From: Alkalihalobacillus alcalophilus ATCC 27647 = CGMCC 1.3604
GTDB lineage: Bacteria > Bacillota > Bacilli > Bacillales > Bacillaceae_D
Direction: 5' to 3'
DNA: 10,847 bases
Assembly: GCF_000292245.2 (NCBI RefSeq)
Contig: NZ_ALPT02000113.1
Span: 1-10,847, forward strand
Shown: in pieces, positions 1-6,153 of the stretch
Layout of the letters: the number at the start of each line of letters is the position of its first letter
How positions within the stretch are numbered: position 1 is the stretch's first letter
Program-made: the position numbers and the translations under genes
Notes under the pieces: generated by a model
Seen by the model: the letters and a program-made list of their open reading frames with translations, nothing else
What the model was told of the DNA's origin: nothing
Databases searched by the model: none

Positions 1-8
1 TTTTCAAA

Positions 9-55
9 ATCGTTAGCTATGAAACGATATTAGCAGATTAGTTTAAAAAATGCAA
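9..55 (-). promoter_or_regulatory. Candidate sigma-A promoter with palindrome, reading off the left edge
   Basis: On the minus strand TTGCAT (50-55) and TAATAT (27-32) are separated by exactly 17 bases, a good sigma-A arrangement. An inverted repeat, ATCGTT (9-14) and AACGAT (23-28) with an 8-base loop, begins within the -10 and covers the expected start point, which would suit a repressor site. The gene it would serve lies outside the window. This is inference from motif spacing only. Confidence 0.4.
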
Positions 56-161
56 GGCGAGTTACAAAATGAGAGCATTTGGAGATTTTGATTAGATAGC
101 GCATTGAAAGTCTGAACCGAGAGACAGCAACGCTTCCGTTAAATATCCTCGATATCCATAC

Positions 162-197
162 AAAAAAAAGACTACTATATATTGCTCCTAGTAGTCT
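162..197 (-). terminator. Rho-independent terminator of the truncated permease gene
   Basis: On the minus strand a nine-base perfect stem, AGACTACTA (189-197) with TAGTAGTCT (169-177), is followed by a run of eight T (162-169). It lies about 30 bases after the permease stop codon and would end the original response regulator / kinase / ABC transporter operon. Confidence 0.9.
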
Positions 198-224
198 CCT
201 TCTTATAAAAACAGCAATTCCTCT

Positions 225-843
225 TTATATATTTTCCTGTTTTAAAGCATCAATGATATTCTCTTTTTTCACCTTAGACATTGAATATAACATCGCGGCT
301 CCGACAATCATAAAGACAGCGAATACGACAATAACGATGTTCACCCAAGGAAGTTCAAAAGCATAAGAGAATGTATTTTGATTCGTATAATAAATATAAT
401 ACATAATCGCAATACTAATTGGCAGTCCGTATAAGGTTGACTTCAACCCATAGAAGATACTTTCAAAATAGATCATTTTATTAAAGGATTTCGGCGTCAT
501 TCCGACTGATTTTAGCATCGCAAACTCTCTTTTTCGTAAAGCAATACTCGTTGAAATCGTGTTGAAAATATTGGCAATAGAAATCAACGTGATTAATGTA
601 ATAAACCCATAAACAAAAATGGATAATATTTTCATCATATTTTCATCTGCTTGACGACTTAAAAAGGAGTTATGAATACTCATACTAGCCGTATCATCCA
701 TTGAATCCAACTGATCCTGTGTCGCCACTGGATCATCTGTTTGTAAGAAAAGACCATAACCTGGCTCTCCTTCTTCTTTACCCGCAATTATTTCCTCAAA
801 AACAACCGGAGACACAATCATCGTTAAATTCCCTAACCAAGAA
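225..843 (-). pseudogene. FtsX-type ABC transporter permease, C-terminal fragment (5' end lost at the IS)
   Basis: This is the last ~206 codons of an FtsX/MacB-type ABC permease, a membrane protein that in such loci usually exports or senses antimicrobial peptides or lipids. The fragment shows a short extracytoplasmic stretch and then the typical C-terminal FtsX domain: a helix around FVYGFITLITLISIANIFNT, the cytoplasmic ALRKREFAMLKSVGMTPKSF coupling region, two more helices, and the usual C-terminal NIIDALK ending. The reading frame stays open upstream of the first ATG (821) to the end of the IS at 843/844 and meets a stop a few bases inside the IS. The ATG is therefore an internal Met, not a start. 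The N-terminal part and the partner ATPase are missing. With no ribosome binding site or ATPase it is almost certainly non-functional. It most likely belonged to the same operon as the regulator and kinase at 2274-3747. Confidence 0.85.
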
Positions 844-993
844 TTGAACTACTCCCACTTATCGACCTTGCGGTCTGATTGAAGTGGGAGATTCTTGGGA
901 ACAGAGCGTACTTGCCAGCGGATTTCTTTGCCAACAGAGGTTTCTCTTATGGACCAAGCTATCCCCGTCGATTCCTGCGGTTCTGTATGTTGC
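844..993 (-). ncRNA. Probable 3' scaffold of the TnpB guide RNA (reRNA / omegaRNA)
   Basis: In IS200/IS605 elements the guide RNA of TnpB comes from the 3' part of tnpB plus the right end, and its guide segment is read from the DNA just beyond the right end. Here 150 non-coding bases follow the tnpB stop and end in the GNRA-capped hairpin at 852-890, as expected. The transcript probably starts inside tnpB, so the 5' limit given is only the end of the coding region. The guide at this locus would begin at 843 and run into permease sequence. The role follows from family knowledge; no expression evidence is available. Confidence 0.55.
852..890 (-). repeat. Right-end hairpin of the IS
   Basis: CTCCCACTT and AAGTGGGAG (852-860 and 882-890) form a nine-base perfect stem. 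Inside its loop a second stem, GACC/GGTC (864-867, 872-875), closes a tetraloop that reads GCAA on the minus strand, a GNRA loop. Such subterminal hairpins are the single-strand recognition structures of IS200/IS605 ends, and in transcribed form they make the 3' scaffold of the TnpB guide RNA. Confidence 0.85.
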
Positions 994-2127
994 TTAAGCC
1001 ATGTGGAAGGTTCTTAACCCTTCAGCTAGAATATTTTTGCTGGCATTGATATCTCGATCGTGATGTTTATGGCAAATAGGACACGTCCAATCCCTTATTT
1101 CAAGAGATTTCTTGCCCTCTTGATGTCCACATTCGGAACAGATTTGACTAGATGGATACCACCTGCTTATTTTCACGATGGTTTTCCCGTACCATTTCGC
1201 TTTGTATTCTAATTTCGATACAAAGGCAGACCAGGATACATCCGAGATGGATTTGGCTAATTTATGATTACGCAACATTCCTTTGGTGTTCAAATCTTCA
1301 ATACAGATCACATCGTGGTTTTTGATGATGTCTGTACTTAGTTTGTGAAGGAAATCGTCACGTTGATTCCTGACTCCTTCGTGCAATCTAGCCACTTTGC
1401 GTTTTTGCTTCTGATAGTTTTGGGCATCCAATAGATGAATACCCTTATTTTTGGCCTGTAACGCACGTCTTAAAAGTTTTCGCTGTTCACGTCTTAATTT
1501 CTTTTCCATTTTGGCTGTGAATGTATGATTGTCCATCTTGTGACCATCCGAAAAAACCGCAAAGTCCGTGATGCCTAAATCTATACCGATAGATGATTCC
1601 ATTTTCTTCAAGGGCTGTACGTCTGTTTCGACTAGAATGGATACAAAGAACTTTTCGCTTGGATTTCGTCTGACTGTAGCGTTCAGAATACGCCCTTCAA
1701 CCTCACGACTTTTGGCGAAGCGAACAAGACCCAGTTTCGGCAATTTGATTTTGTTGTCTACTATGGCAATGTTGCTATTTGTTTCTTTCGTGGTGTAGGA
1801 TTGTACCTGATTCTTTTTAGATTTGAAGCGCGGAGCTTTCGTTTGTTTCTTGAAGAATCGAGTAAAGGAATCAGCAAGGTTTTTCAGAGAGGATTGAAGG
1901 GCAATGCTGTCCACTTCTTTTAGCCATACGAATTCCTTTTTTAGTTGGGTTAATTGGGCCGAACAAGAAGAATACGTTAATCCTTTGCCTGTTTCTTGGT
2001 ATGTATCGTTCCATTGTCCTAAAAAGCGATTAAATACAAAACGAGAACAGCCGATGGTTTTAGCAATCAGGGTTTCCTGTTCTTTGCTTGGATAGATACG
2101 GAACTTATAGGCTTTCTTGACTAGCAC
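994..2127 (-). CDS. tnpB: TnpB RNA-guided nuclease (IS1341-type OrfB)
   Basis: TnpB is an RNA-guided DNA endonuclease, ancestor of Cas12, that cuts donor sites left by its element and so favours element retention. Translated from GTG at 2127 the protein has 377 residues, a normal length. It shows the N-terminal KAYKFRIYP motif, a helical region, then RuvC motifs: GIDLGI (catalytic Asp about residue 183), CIEDL (Glu about 277) and DRDINAS near the C-terminus. CSEC...CPIC zinc-finger cysteines lie between the last two. All key residues are present, so the nuclease looks active. GTG at 2127 is preferred over the ATG at 2148 because AAGGAGGG (2134-2141) lies six bases before it, whereas the ATG sits upstream of that site and has no site of its own. 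A LexA-like operator lies just upstream. No tnpA accompanies it. Confidence 0.93.
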   Translation of the reverse strand: MLVKKAYKFRIYPSKEQETLIAKTIGCSRFVFNRFLGQWNDTYQETGKGLTYSSCSAQLTQLKKEFVWLKEVDSIALQSSLKNLADSFTRFFKKQTKAPRFKSKKNQVQSYTTKETNSNIAIVDNKIKLPKLGLVRFAKSREVEGRILNATVRRNPSEKFFVSILVETDVQPLKKMESSIGIDLGITDFAVFSDGHKMDNHTFTAKMEKKLRREQRKLLRRALQAKNKGIHLLDAQNYQKQKRKVARLHEGVRNQRDDFLHKLSTDIIKNHDVICIEDLNTKGMLRNHKLAKSISDVSWSAFVSKLEYKAKWYGKTIVKISRWYPSSQICSECGHQEGKKSLEIRDWTCPICHKHHDRDINASKNILAEGLRTFHMA

Positions 2128-2148
2128 GGCTCTCCCTCCTTCATTCAT

Positions 2149-2174
2149 AGAACGTTTGTTCTTATTTTATCATA
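2149..2174 (-). promoter_or_regulatory. Possible tnpB promoter -10 and LexA (SOS) box
   Basis: The minus strand carries TATGAT (2169-2174) overlapping TAAAAT (2164-2169), either of which could be a -10; no convincing -35 is seen. Directly after it lies AGAACAAACGTTCT (2149-2162). The core GAAC-AAAC-GTTC fits the B. subtilis LexA/DinR consensus CGAACRNRYGTTYC at every position except the two outermost bases. A repressor bound here would cover the start of transcription, before the ribosome binding site at 2134-2141. The motif match is seen; SOS control is inference. Confidence 0.55.
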
Positions 2175-2211
2175 GAAAGGAGCGTTTTGGCTACCACCAA
2201 CCGACATTCAT

Positions 2212-2258
2212 CTCCCACCTATCGTTGGGCTTTGCCCTTCACACGATGGAGGAAGGAG
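2212..2258 (-). repeat. Left-end secondary structure of the IS
   Basis: Two nested inverted repeats are visible: ATCGT (2221-2225) with ACGAT (2243-2247), extended imperfectly by CTCCC-type and GGAGG-type bases on either side, and inside them GGGC-TTT-GCCC (2227-2237). The GGTGGGAG on the minus strand echoes the stem of the right-end hairpin, as is usual for the ends of these elements. Confidence 0.6.
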
Positions 2259-2273
2259 TCTTCTGTCGGAAAA

Positions 2274-3050
2274 CTATAAACTATTTTCGAGATACTCGAT
2301 TTCAATTTTCCCTCCAATAGGAGTATGTTCAACGGCATTTTTAATTAAATTGATAAGCGCTTCCTTTGTCCAATTAAAATCACCACTAAATGTGGCCCCT
2401 TCTTGCCCCTTTATTTCAATTAAAATCTCTTTTAGCTCCATTGGAATTAACATTGGTTTGAGTGCTTCGTTCATTAGTTTATGTAAATTGATCGTTTCCT
2501 TTTTAAATTGAATCGTTCCAGCATCGATTTTGGAAAGCTTTAATAATGAAGAGACGAGCCAATCCATTCGCTCAAGCTGCATTTGGATGTTTTGTGTAAA
2601 CTCTTTTCTTTTGACAGGGTCAAGCTGTGGATTACTTAGCAAATCAGACATCACAGTCATCGATGTCAGCGGTGTTTTGATTTGATGAGATATATCAGAA
2701 ATCGCATCTGTTAGTTTCTGCTTGTCCGCTTCCAATCCAGAGCTATATTCTGACAACCTCAAGGTCACTTTATAAATATCATTTTTTAAGATACTAAGTT
2801 CTCCTTCTTGATTGTCTCTAACATCAAGGGAATAATGACCCGCATTAATTTTTCGTAAATAACCAGATAAATTTTTAATTTCGTCGTAACGCCAATAGTT
2901 AAATACTAAATAACTACCGATAAAAAGAATCGATAGAATAGTCACAATGATAGCTGCCTCGACTGAGAAAAAGTAAACAAAAAGAACGGCAATTGCCGCC
3001 ATGCTCATCTGAACAATTAATAAAATTCGAACCTCTTTATTTCGAAACAT
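2274..3050 (-). pseudogene. Sensor histidine kinase, truncated within the ATPase domain by the IS
   Basis: This is the N-terminal 258 residues of a membrane sensor kinase. Two hydrophobic helices (about residues 8-27 and 31-50) are joined by almost no external loop, as in intramembrane-sensing kinases that work with ABC transporters. Then come a HAMP-like linker, the dimerisation helix with phospho-acceptor His in SDISHQIKTPLTSM (His about 122), and the N box NLIKNAVEHTP (about 234-244). The G1 (DNGxG), F and G2 boxes that bind ATP are missing. The stop codon TAG is formed at the junction with the element, so the protein cannot autophosphorylate. ATG at 3050 is chosen over the TTG at 3062 because GGGGTG lies just before it; it follows the regulator stop by one base. 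The operon partners downstream are gone or broken. Confidence 0.88.
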
Positions 3051-3051
3051 T

Positions 3052-3747
3052 CTACACCCCAACCTTATAGCCTAAGCCTCGTACGGTCTGAATAATCTTC
3101 GGCTTTTGTGGATCATCTTCTAACTTTTCCCTTAACCTCTTTATATAAACGGTAAGTGTATTATCATTCACAAAATCTCCGGCCACATCCCATATTTGCT
3201 CCAGCAGTTGACTCCTTGAAAGAACTTGACCACGATGGTTGGCAAAAATCATAATTAGCCGATACTCCAACGCTGTCAGCAAAATTTCTTCCTCTCTTTT
3301 ATACACCTTGCCTTCTAAAAGGTGAATCTGCACATCCTGAAGCTTTATCATATTTTGAGGCTTCGGCTCAGTTGTTGCTGAATTTTCATACCGCCTCAAA
3401 ACCGATTTAATCCGCGAAATGAGCTCCCTAATCCGAAAAGGCTTCGTGATATAATCATCCGCTCCCATATCTAACCCCATGACAACATTCACTTCATCAT
3501 CCACAACCGTTAAAAAAATAACCGGTACATCGCCATTTTCTTTCACTTGCTGACAAAGCTCATAACCCGACCCGTCAGGTAATGACAAATCAAATAAGCA
3601 TAAAGAGATTTCCTTTAATTTTGAAGCGATCACTTCTTTAGCTGCTTGAACATCATGGCATAAAATTGTCTCATAGCCTTCCTGCTGCAACGAATATTCA
3701 AGCCCCAATGCGATCGTTTTATCATCTTCTACGAGTAAGATTTTCAT
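3052..3747 (-). CDS. OmpR-family response regulator (orphaned)
   Basis: This is a DNA-binding response regulator of 231 residues, full length for the OmpR/PhoB class. The receiver domain (about 1-115) has the acidic pair Asp8/Asp9, phospho-acceptor Asp53 in LFDLSLPDG, Thr80 and Lys102 in TKPF. The C-terminal winged helix (about 130-229) ends with the typical YIKRLREKLEDDP and VRGLGYKV motifs. A GGGGGAG ribosome binding site precedes the ATG. It is the first gene of what was a regulator / kinase / ABC ATPase / FtsX permease operon, an arrangement commonly controlling resistance to cell-wall-active peptides. Its cognate kinase is truncated and the transporter destroyed, so its direct output is probably lost unless another kinase phosphorylates it. 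The protein itself shows no decay. Family assignment is firm; the peptide-resistance role is inference. Confidence 0.95.
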   Translation of the reverse strand: MKILLVEDDKTIALGLEYSLQQEGYETILCHDVQAAKEVIASKLKEISLCLFDLSLPDGSGYELCQQVKENGDVPVIFLTVVDDEVNVVMGLDMGADDYITKPFRIRELISRIKSVLRRYENSATTEPKPQNMIKLQDVQIHLLEGKVYKREEEILLTALEYRLIMIFANHRGQVLSRSQLLEQIWDVAGDFVNDNTLTVYIKRLREKLEDDPQKPKIIQTVRGLGYKVGV

Positions 3748-3801
3748 AGAAGCTACTCCCCCTTTTTACATACCGACCATTTTTACCACCCTCTTTTTTA
3801 T

Positions 3802-3831
3802 ATCATGTTCTAACTAAACGTGCATTATCAA
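3802..3831 (-). promoter_or_regulatory. Candidate promoter of the response regulator gene
   Basis: TTGATA (3826-3831) and CATGAT (3802-3807) are separated by 18 bases on the minus strand, about 55 bases before the regulator start. The matches to sigma-A are five and four of six. It lies between the upstream terminator and the gene, where a promoter must be, but other AT-rich choices exist. Confidence 0.4.
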
Positions 3832-3871
3832 GAAAACGAATATCACGACGCTCGTTCACAAAAAAACGACC

Positions 3872-3903
3872 AAAAAAAGCTTATCCAAACGGACAGCTTT
3901 TTT
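3872..3903 (-). terminator. Terminator of the sigma / PadR / SEDS operon
   Basis: On the minus strand AAAAGCT and AGCTTTT arms, with an inner TCC/GGA pairing around GTTT, form a hairpin followed by a T run ending near 3872. It overlaps the stop codon of the SEDS gene (3902-3904). The A-rich 5' arm means it could also work weakly on the plus strand. Confidence 0.75.
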
Positions 3904-4459
3904 ATTTTACATTTACAAGTAGTTTACGTAAAAATAGCTTCTGACGATAAACACTTAGCATCAATCCAATAACAGCACTATAATAAATTCTTTCCGCACC
4001 ACCGTAGCTGAGAATTGGAAAATTAACAGCAGAGTAAGGCAATAATCCAAAAATCATCAACGTGTTATAAACAAACGGGAATGTTAGTAGCACCATTCCA
4101 CCCGCGATCATTAGTCGAGCCTGTTGATGTTGCATTTGCACAAGCAGGAAAACTAAACGGACAATAATCCCTATAAATACAGTAATTAAAAAGGCTGTTA
4201 ATAACCATCCACCATAATAAATAACGATCGTTAAAGCTGTAACTGTGTGTATATCAGGCATAGCATTAACCCAAGTCATATCCGTTTGTCCCCATAAAGT
4301 AGATGATTGGATAATATCTCTTAATAAATTTGGAACGTAGGATTCACCAGGATCAGAATCAACCTTCAGCCAGACAGCTATTCTACTATATCGATGAGGT
4401 TCAAGAGAGATAATGGCCCAAAGTAGACTTGCCCAAATTATAACCCCATTCCAAGTCAA
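3902..4459 (-). CDS. FtsW/RodA (SEDS) family protein, C-terminal half of a frameshifted gene
   Basis: The frame encodes the C-terminal half of a SEDS membrane protein, the family of peptidoglycan glycan polymerases. Visible are the large external loop (PHRYSRIAVWLK, then QSSTLWGQ and MPDIHT, matching the FtsW region QS...GxG...LPExHTDF), three to four helices, and the FPILSYGG motif near residue 150 that corresponds to PFLSYGG. As annotated it begins at a TTG with no ribosome binding site, and 185 residues is far below the ~400 of the family. The frame is open upstream to 4480, overlapping the preceding reading frame, and the two are one base out of register. I read it as the second half of that gene, cut off by a one-base insertion. 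The Asp of HTDF, essential in RodA and FtsW, is Val73 here. It is probably not translated on its own. Confidence 0.75.
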   Translation of the reverse strand: MTWNGVIIWASLLWAIISLEPHRYSRIAVWLKVDSDPGESYVPNLLRDIIQSSTLWGQTDMTWVNAMPDIHTVTALTIVIYYGGWLLTAFLITVFIGIIVRLVFLLVQMQHQQARLMIAGGMVLLTFPFVYNTLMIFGLLPYSAVNFPILSYGGAERIYYSAVIGLMLSVYRQKLFLRKLLVNVK

Positions 4460-4469
4460 AAATTGTTTT

Positions 4470-5210
4470 TTAGTTTTTTGTCAAGCTTGAAAACGCGACT
4501 ACTGTTAAAGTAATCATAACTAATAAAATCGATAAAAAAGGACCTAAATGCTTTCCTATTAAAAGAATCGGGAACCACATTATGATAAATAGAGGTATTA
4601 ATTGTTTATAGGAGTTAATTTGGACATTAGATATATACCCAACAAGGCCAATAAATATAAGCATTAAAAACCATTGATGCGGAATACGCACCCCAAAAAT
4701 TTCGAATTTTAATAAACCAAACGAGTAATACATATAAGGTAACTCTGTTATAGTCCCGAGACAGAAGAAAATGATATAAAAAATAGCTACTCCTAAAAAC
4801 CATTTCCACTTTGTGAGAATTTTTCGGAAATCAATCAACATAAGACTGAACATAAATATAAAAGAAATAAAAACAGAAAGAAGTTGAAGTTCAACTCGCA
4901 TCGCCTGTATGTCGACAAGCAAAAATGGAACAAAACTTAATAAAAACAAGCCACCTACTAAAGCAAGCATCCACCAATCAATCAATGGTCGGTGTAATTT
5001 GTTCATTTTTTTACCTAGTTGAACGGGGTCACCCATTCGTGATATCGCGTTGACTTCCGCTTCGCCCTCAGAATACCCAGCTCTCATATTGGCTTTTTTA
5101 CTTTGCAGCAGATGCGAATGTAGCTCTTTTTGAACAAGGTGTTTACCTTCTTTTGATTTCATTTGTTCGGTCACTCTTGTTAAAAAAGCATCAAAGGATT
5201 TTGTGGTCAT
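4470..5210 (-). CDS. HAAS / permease prefix domain fused to the N-terminal half of an FtsW/RodA-like protein
   Basis: Residues 1-75 form a soluble HAAS (permease prefix) domain: FDAFLTRVTEQMKSKEGKHL, KELHSHL, then GYSEGEAEVNAISRMGDP and LGKKMNKLHRP. This domain is common in Bacillaceae membrane proteins linked to PadR regulators. From DWWML onwards there are six to seven hydrophobic helices corresponding to the first half of FtsW, with IGKHLGPFLSILL aligning with the PDLG helix. Translation then stops in an A-rich stretch just before the rest of the SEDS domain appears in another frame. ATG at 5210 is chosen; it overlaps the PadR stop as ATGA and follows GGAGAGGTG, whereas the GTG at 5216 lies too close to that site. 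Removing one A from the run at 4474-4479 would give one protein of about 440 residues. Possible roles are cell-wall synthesis or stress sensing, but none is shown. Confidence 0.8.
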   Translation of the reverse strand: MTTKSFDAFLTRVTEQMKSKEGKHLVQKELHSHLLQSKKANMRAGYSEGEAEVNAISRMGDPVQLGKKMNKLHRPLIDWWMLALVGGLFLLSFVPFLLVDIQAMRVELQLLSVFISFIFMFSLMLIDFRKILTKWKWFLGVAIFYIIFFCLGTITELPYMYYSFGLLKFEIFGVRIPHQWFLMLIFIGLVGYISNVQINSYKQLIPLFIIMWFPILLIGKHLGPFLSILLVMITLTVVAFSSLTKN

Positions 5211-5608
5211 GTCCACCTCTCCTGCCCACTCAGTTTTTCCTTACGTTCCTTTTCCATTTTCCGCAAATACTTCTTCCCCTTTTTACTAGTGAGGTAATAC
5301 TTATCTTCCTCCAACCATTCACCGTTCAGAAGTTCATCCTGTTCAAATCGATGCAAAAGTTGATACAGTTCGCCTTCATGATTTTCAAAATACTTTTCAC
5401 CAATTTGCTCCATTTTGATTAAAAGTTCGTACCCTGTCAAAGCCTGATGACTTAACATTGACAAAACGTCTCTTTTTAACTGCTCTGTCATCACACTTGA
5501 ACGCTGAAGATTAGCCAATACTTTGTTTTGCAGCTCTGGTGAGAAAGACATCTTTTTAAACACTGAATCATCCATTGACTTTTTTAGCTTTTTCAATTGG
5601 TCATCCAT
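5207..5608 (-). CDS. PadR-like winged-helix regulator with N-terminal extension
   Basis: This is a 133-residue protein. Residues about 42-122 form a PadR-type winged helix: LSMLSHQALTGYELLIKM, then GELYQLLHRFEQDELL and the wing KYYLTSKKGKKYL. PadR proteins usually repress their own operon in response to a ligand or stress. The first ~40 residues (KKLKKSMDDSVFKKMSFSPELQNKVLANLQ) are not part of PadR. Their SFSPELQNKV stretch resembles short segments near the start of some Bacillus anti-sigma factors, and this gene sits in the position where an anti-sigma factor would be expected. Its ATG overlaps the sigma factor stop (TAATG), with AGGAGG just before, and its stop overlaps the next start (ATGA), so the three genes are translationally coupled. 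The C-terminus is strongly basic and charged. The anti-sigma idea is inference. Confidence 0.82.
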   Translation of the reverse strand: MDDQLKKLKKSMDDSVFKKMSFSPELQNKVLANLQRSSVMTEQLKRDVLSMLSHQALTGYELLIKMEQIGEKYFENHEGELYQLLHRFEQDELLNGEWLEEDKYYLTSKKGKKYLRKMEKERKEKLSGQERWT

Positions 5609-6153
5609 TACAAGTCCTCCTCATTCCACTTGATCCTTAATTTTCGTCTCGCTTGATAGAGTCTTGTTTTCACTGTTCCTTCCTTTACTTTTAACAACTC
5701 TGAAATCTCACCAACCGAACATTCTTGATAATAAAAAAGATAAATGACTTCACGGTATTTAAGTGGCAAACTAAAGACTTTGTGCACTAGCTCTTCCTCT
5801 TCTGCTTTTTCAACTGTCCGAATTTCGGGAGTTTTCTCTACTGTATGCGAAAGAAAGAAATCCTCTGCTTCAGTACGAACTTTTCGAAAGTGCCAGCTCT
5901 TTAAATAGTCCTTGCTTTGATTAATTGCAATTCGATAAAGCCACGTTCTTAAAGAGGAGCGCTGTTCAAACTGGTCAATTCGCTCATACACTTTTATAAA
6001 AATATCTTGCGTTAAATCCTCAGCAACCTCTTTATTTTTCACATAGGAATAAATAAGTCGGAGCAATTCATCGCCATATGTATTCATAATTTCTATTAAT
6101 ATTTCTTCTTTATCTATCACACGCTCTTGTTTTTGTTCATAAGCAAAAGCCAT
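5608..6153 (-). CDS. ECF RNA polymerase sigma factor (SigW/SigM-like)
   Basis: A sigma-70 family factor of the extracytoplasmic function group, 181 residues. Region 2 (about residues 25-90) carries DLTQDIFIKVYERI, FEQRSSLRTWLYRIAINQSKD, the promoter-melting and -10 binding part. Region 4 (about 125-175) carries LPLKYREVIYLFYYQECS, EISELLKVKEGTVKTRLYQARRKL, the -35 binding helix-turn-helix. ATG at 6153 is chosen because GGGGGGAG lies four to five bases before it; the frame is open further upstream to 6216 but without a site. It heads an operon with the PadR-like gene and the HAAS-SEDS gene, and no classical zinc-binding or membrane anti-sigma gene is present. I could not find an ECF-type promoter upstream, so autoregulation is not supported by the sequence. 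Confidence 0.93.
   Translation of the reverse strand: MAFAYEQKQERVIDKEEILIEIMNTYGDELLRLIYSYVKNKEVAEDLTQDIFIKVYERIDQFEQRSSLRTWLYRIAINQSKDYLKSWHFRKVRTEAEDFFLSHTVEKTPEIRTVEKAEEEELVHKVFSLPLKYREVIYLFYYQECSVGEISELLKVKEGTVKTRLYQARRKLRIKWNEEDL

Larger units (their letters stand above)
844..2275 (-). mobile_element. IS200/IS605-group, IS1341-type (tnpB-only) insertion element
   Basis: The element holds tnpB, a structured left end upstream of it (2163-2275) and a hairpin right end downstream (844-890). There is no tnpA (Y1 transposase), so movement would need a transposase supplied in trans. The right boundary is set at TCAA (minus strand 847-844), the right cleavage tetranucleotide type known from IS608, because permease coding sequence resumes immediately after it. 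The left boundary is set after TTTAT (minus strand 2280-2276), where kinase coding sequence stops matching expectation. Elements of this group make no target duplication, so boundaries rest on host-gene homology and could be off by a few bases. The two sides lie in different host genes, which implies a deletion. Confidence 0.8.

Noticed and set aside
56..160. Short open frames near the left edge (for example from an ATG at 50).
   Set aside because: Frames are about a dozen codons with no ribosome binding site; nothing supports a gene.
2128..2148. ATG at 2148 as the tnpB start.
   Set aside because: The AAGGAGGG site lies downstream of this ATG and six bases before GTG 2127, and the family N-terminus starts close to KKAYKFRIYP.
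1568..2320. Several short plus-strand open frames across tnpB and the IS left end.
   Set aside because: They are antisense to tnpB or cover the IS end structures, and none shows a recognisable domain or start signal.
4470..4484. A-AAA-AAC slippery heptamer in the right phase at the end of the HAAS-SEDS N-terminal frame, suggesting programmed -1 frameshifting.
   Set aside because: A -1 shift there leads after CTA AAA AAC AAT TTT to a TGA stop. The SEDS continuation lies in the +1 frame, so a one-base insertion explains the split better.
4627..4809. A 60-codon minus-strand frame within the HAAS-SEDS gene.
   Set aside because: It overlaps the real frame, has no ribosome binding site and encodes no known domain.
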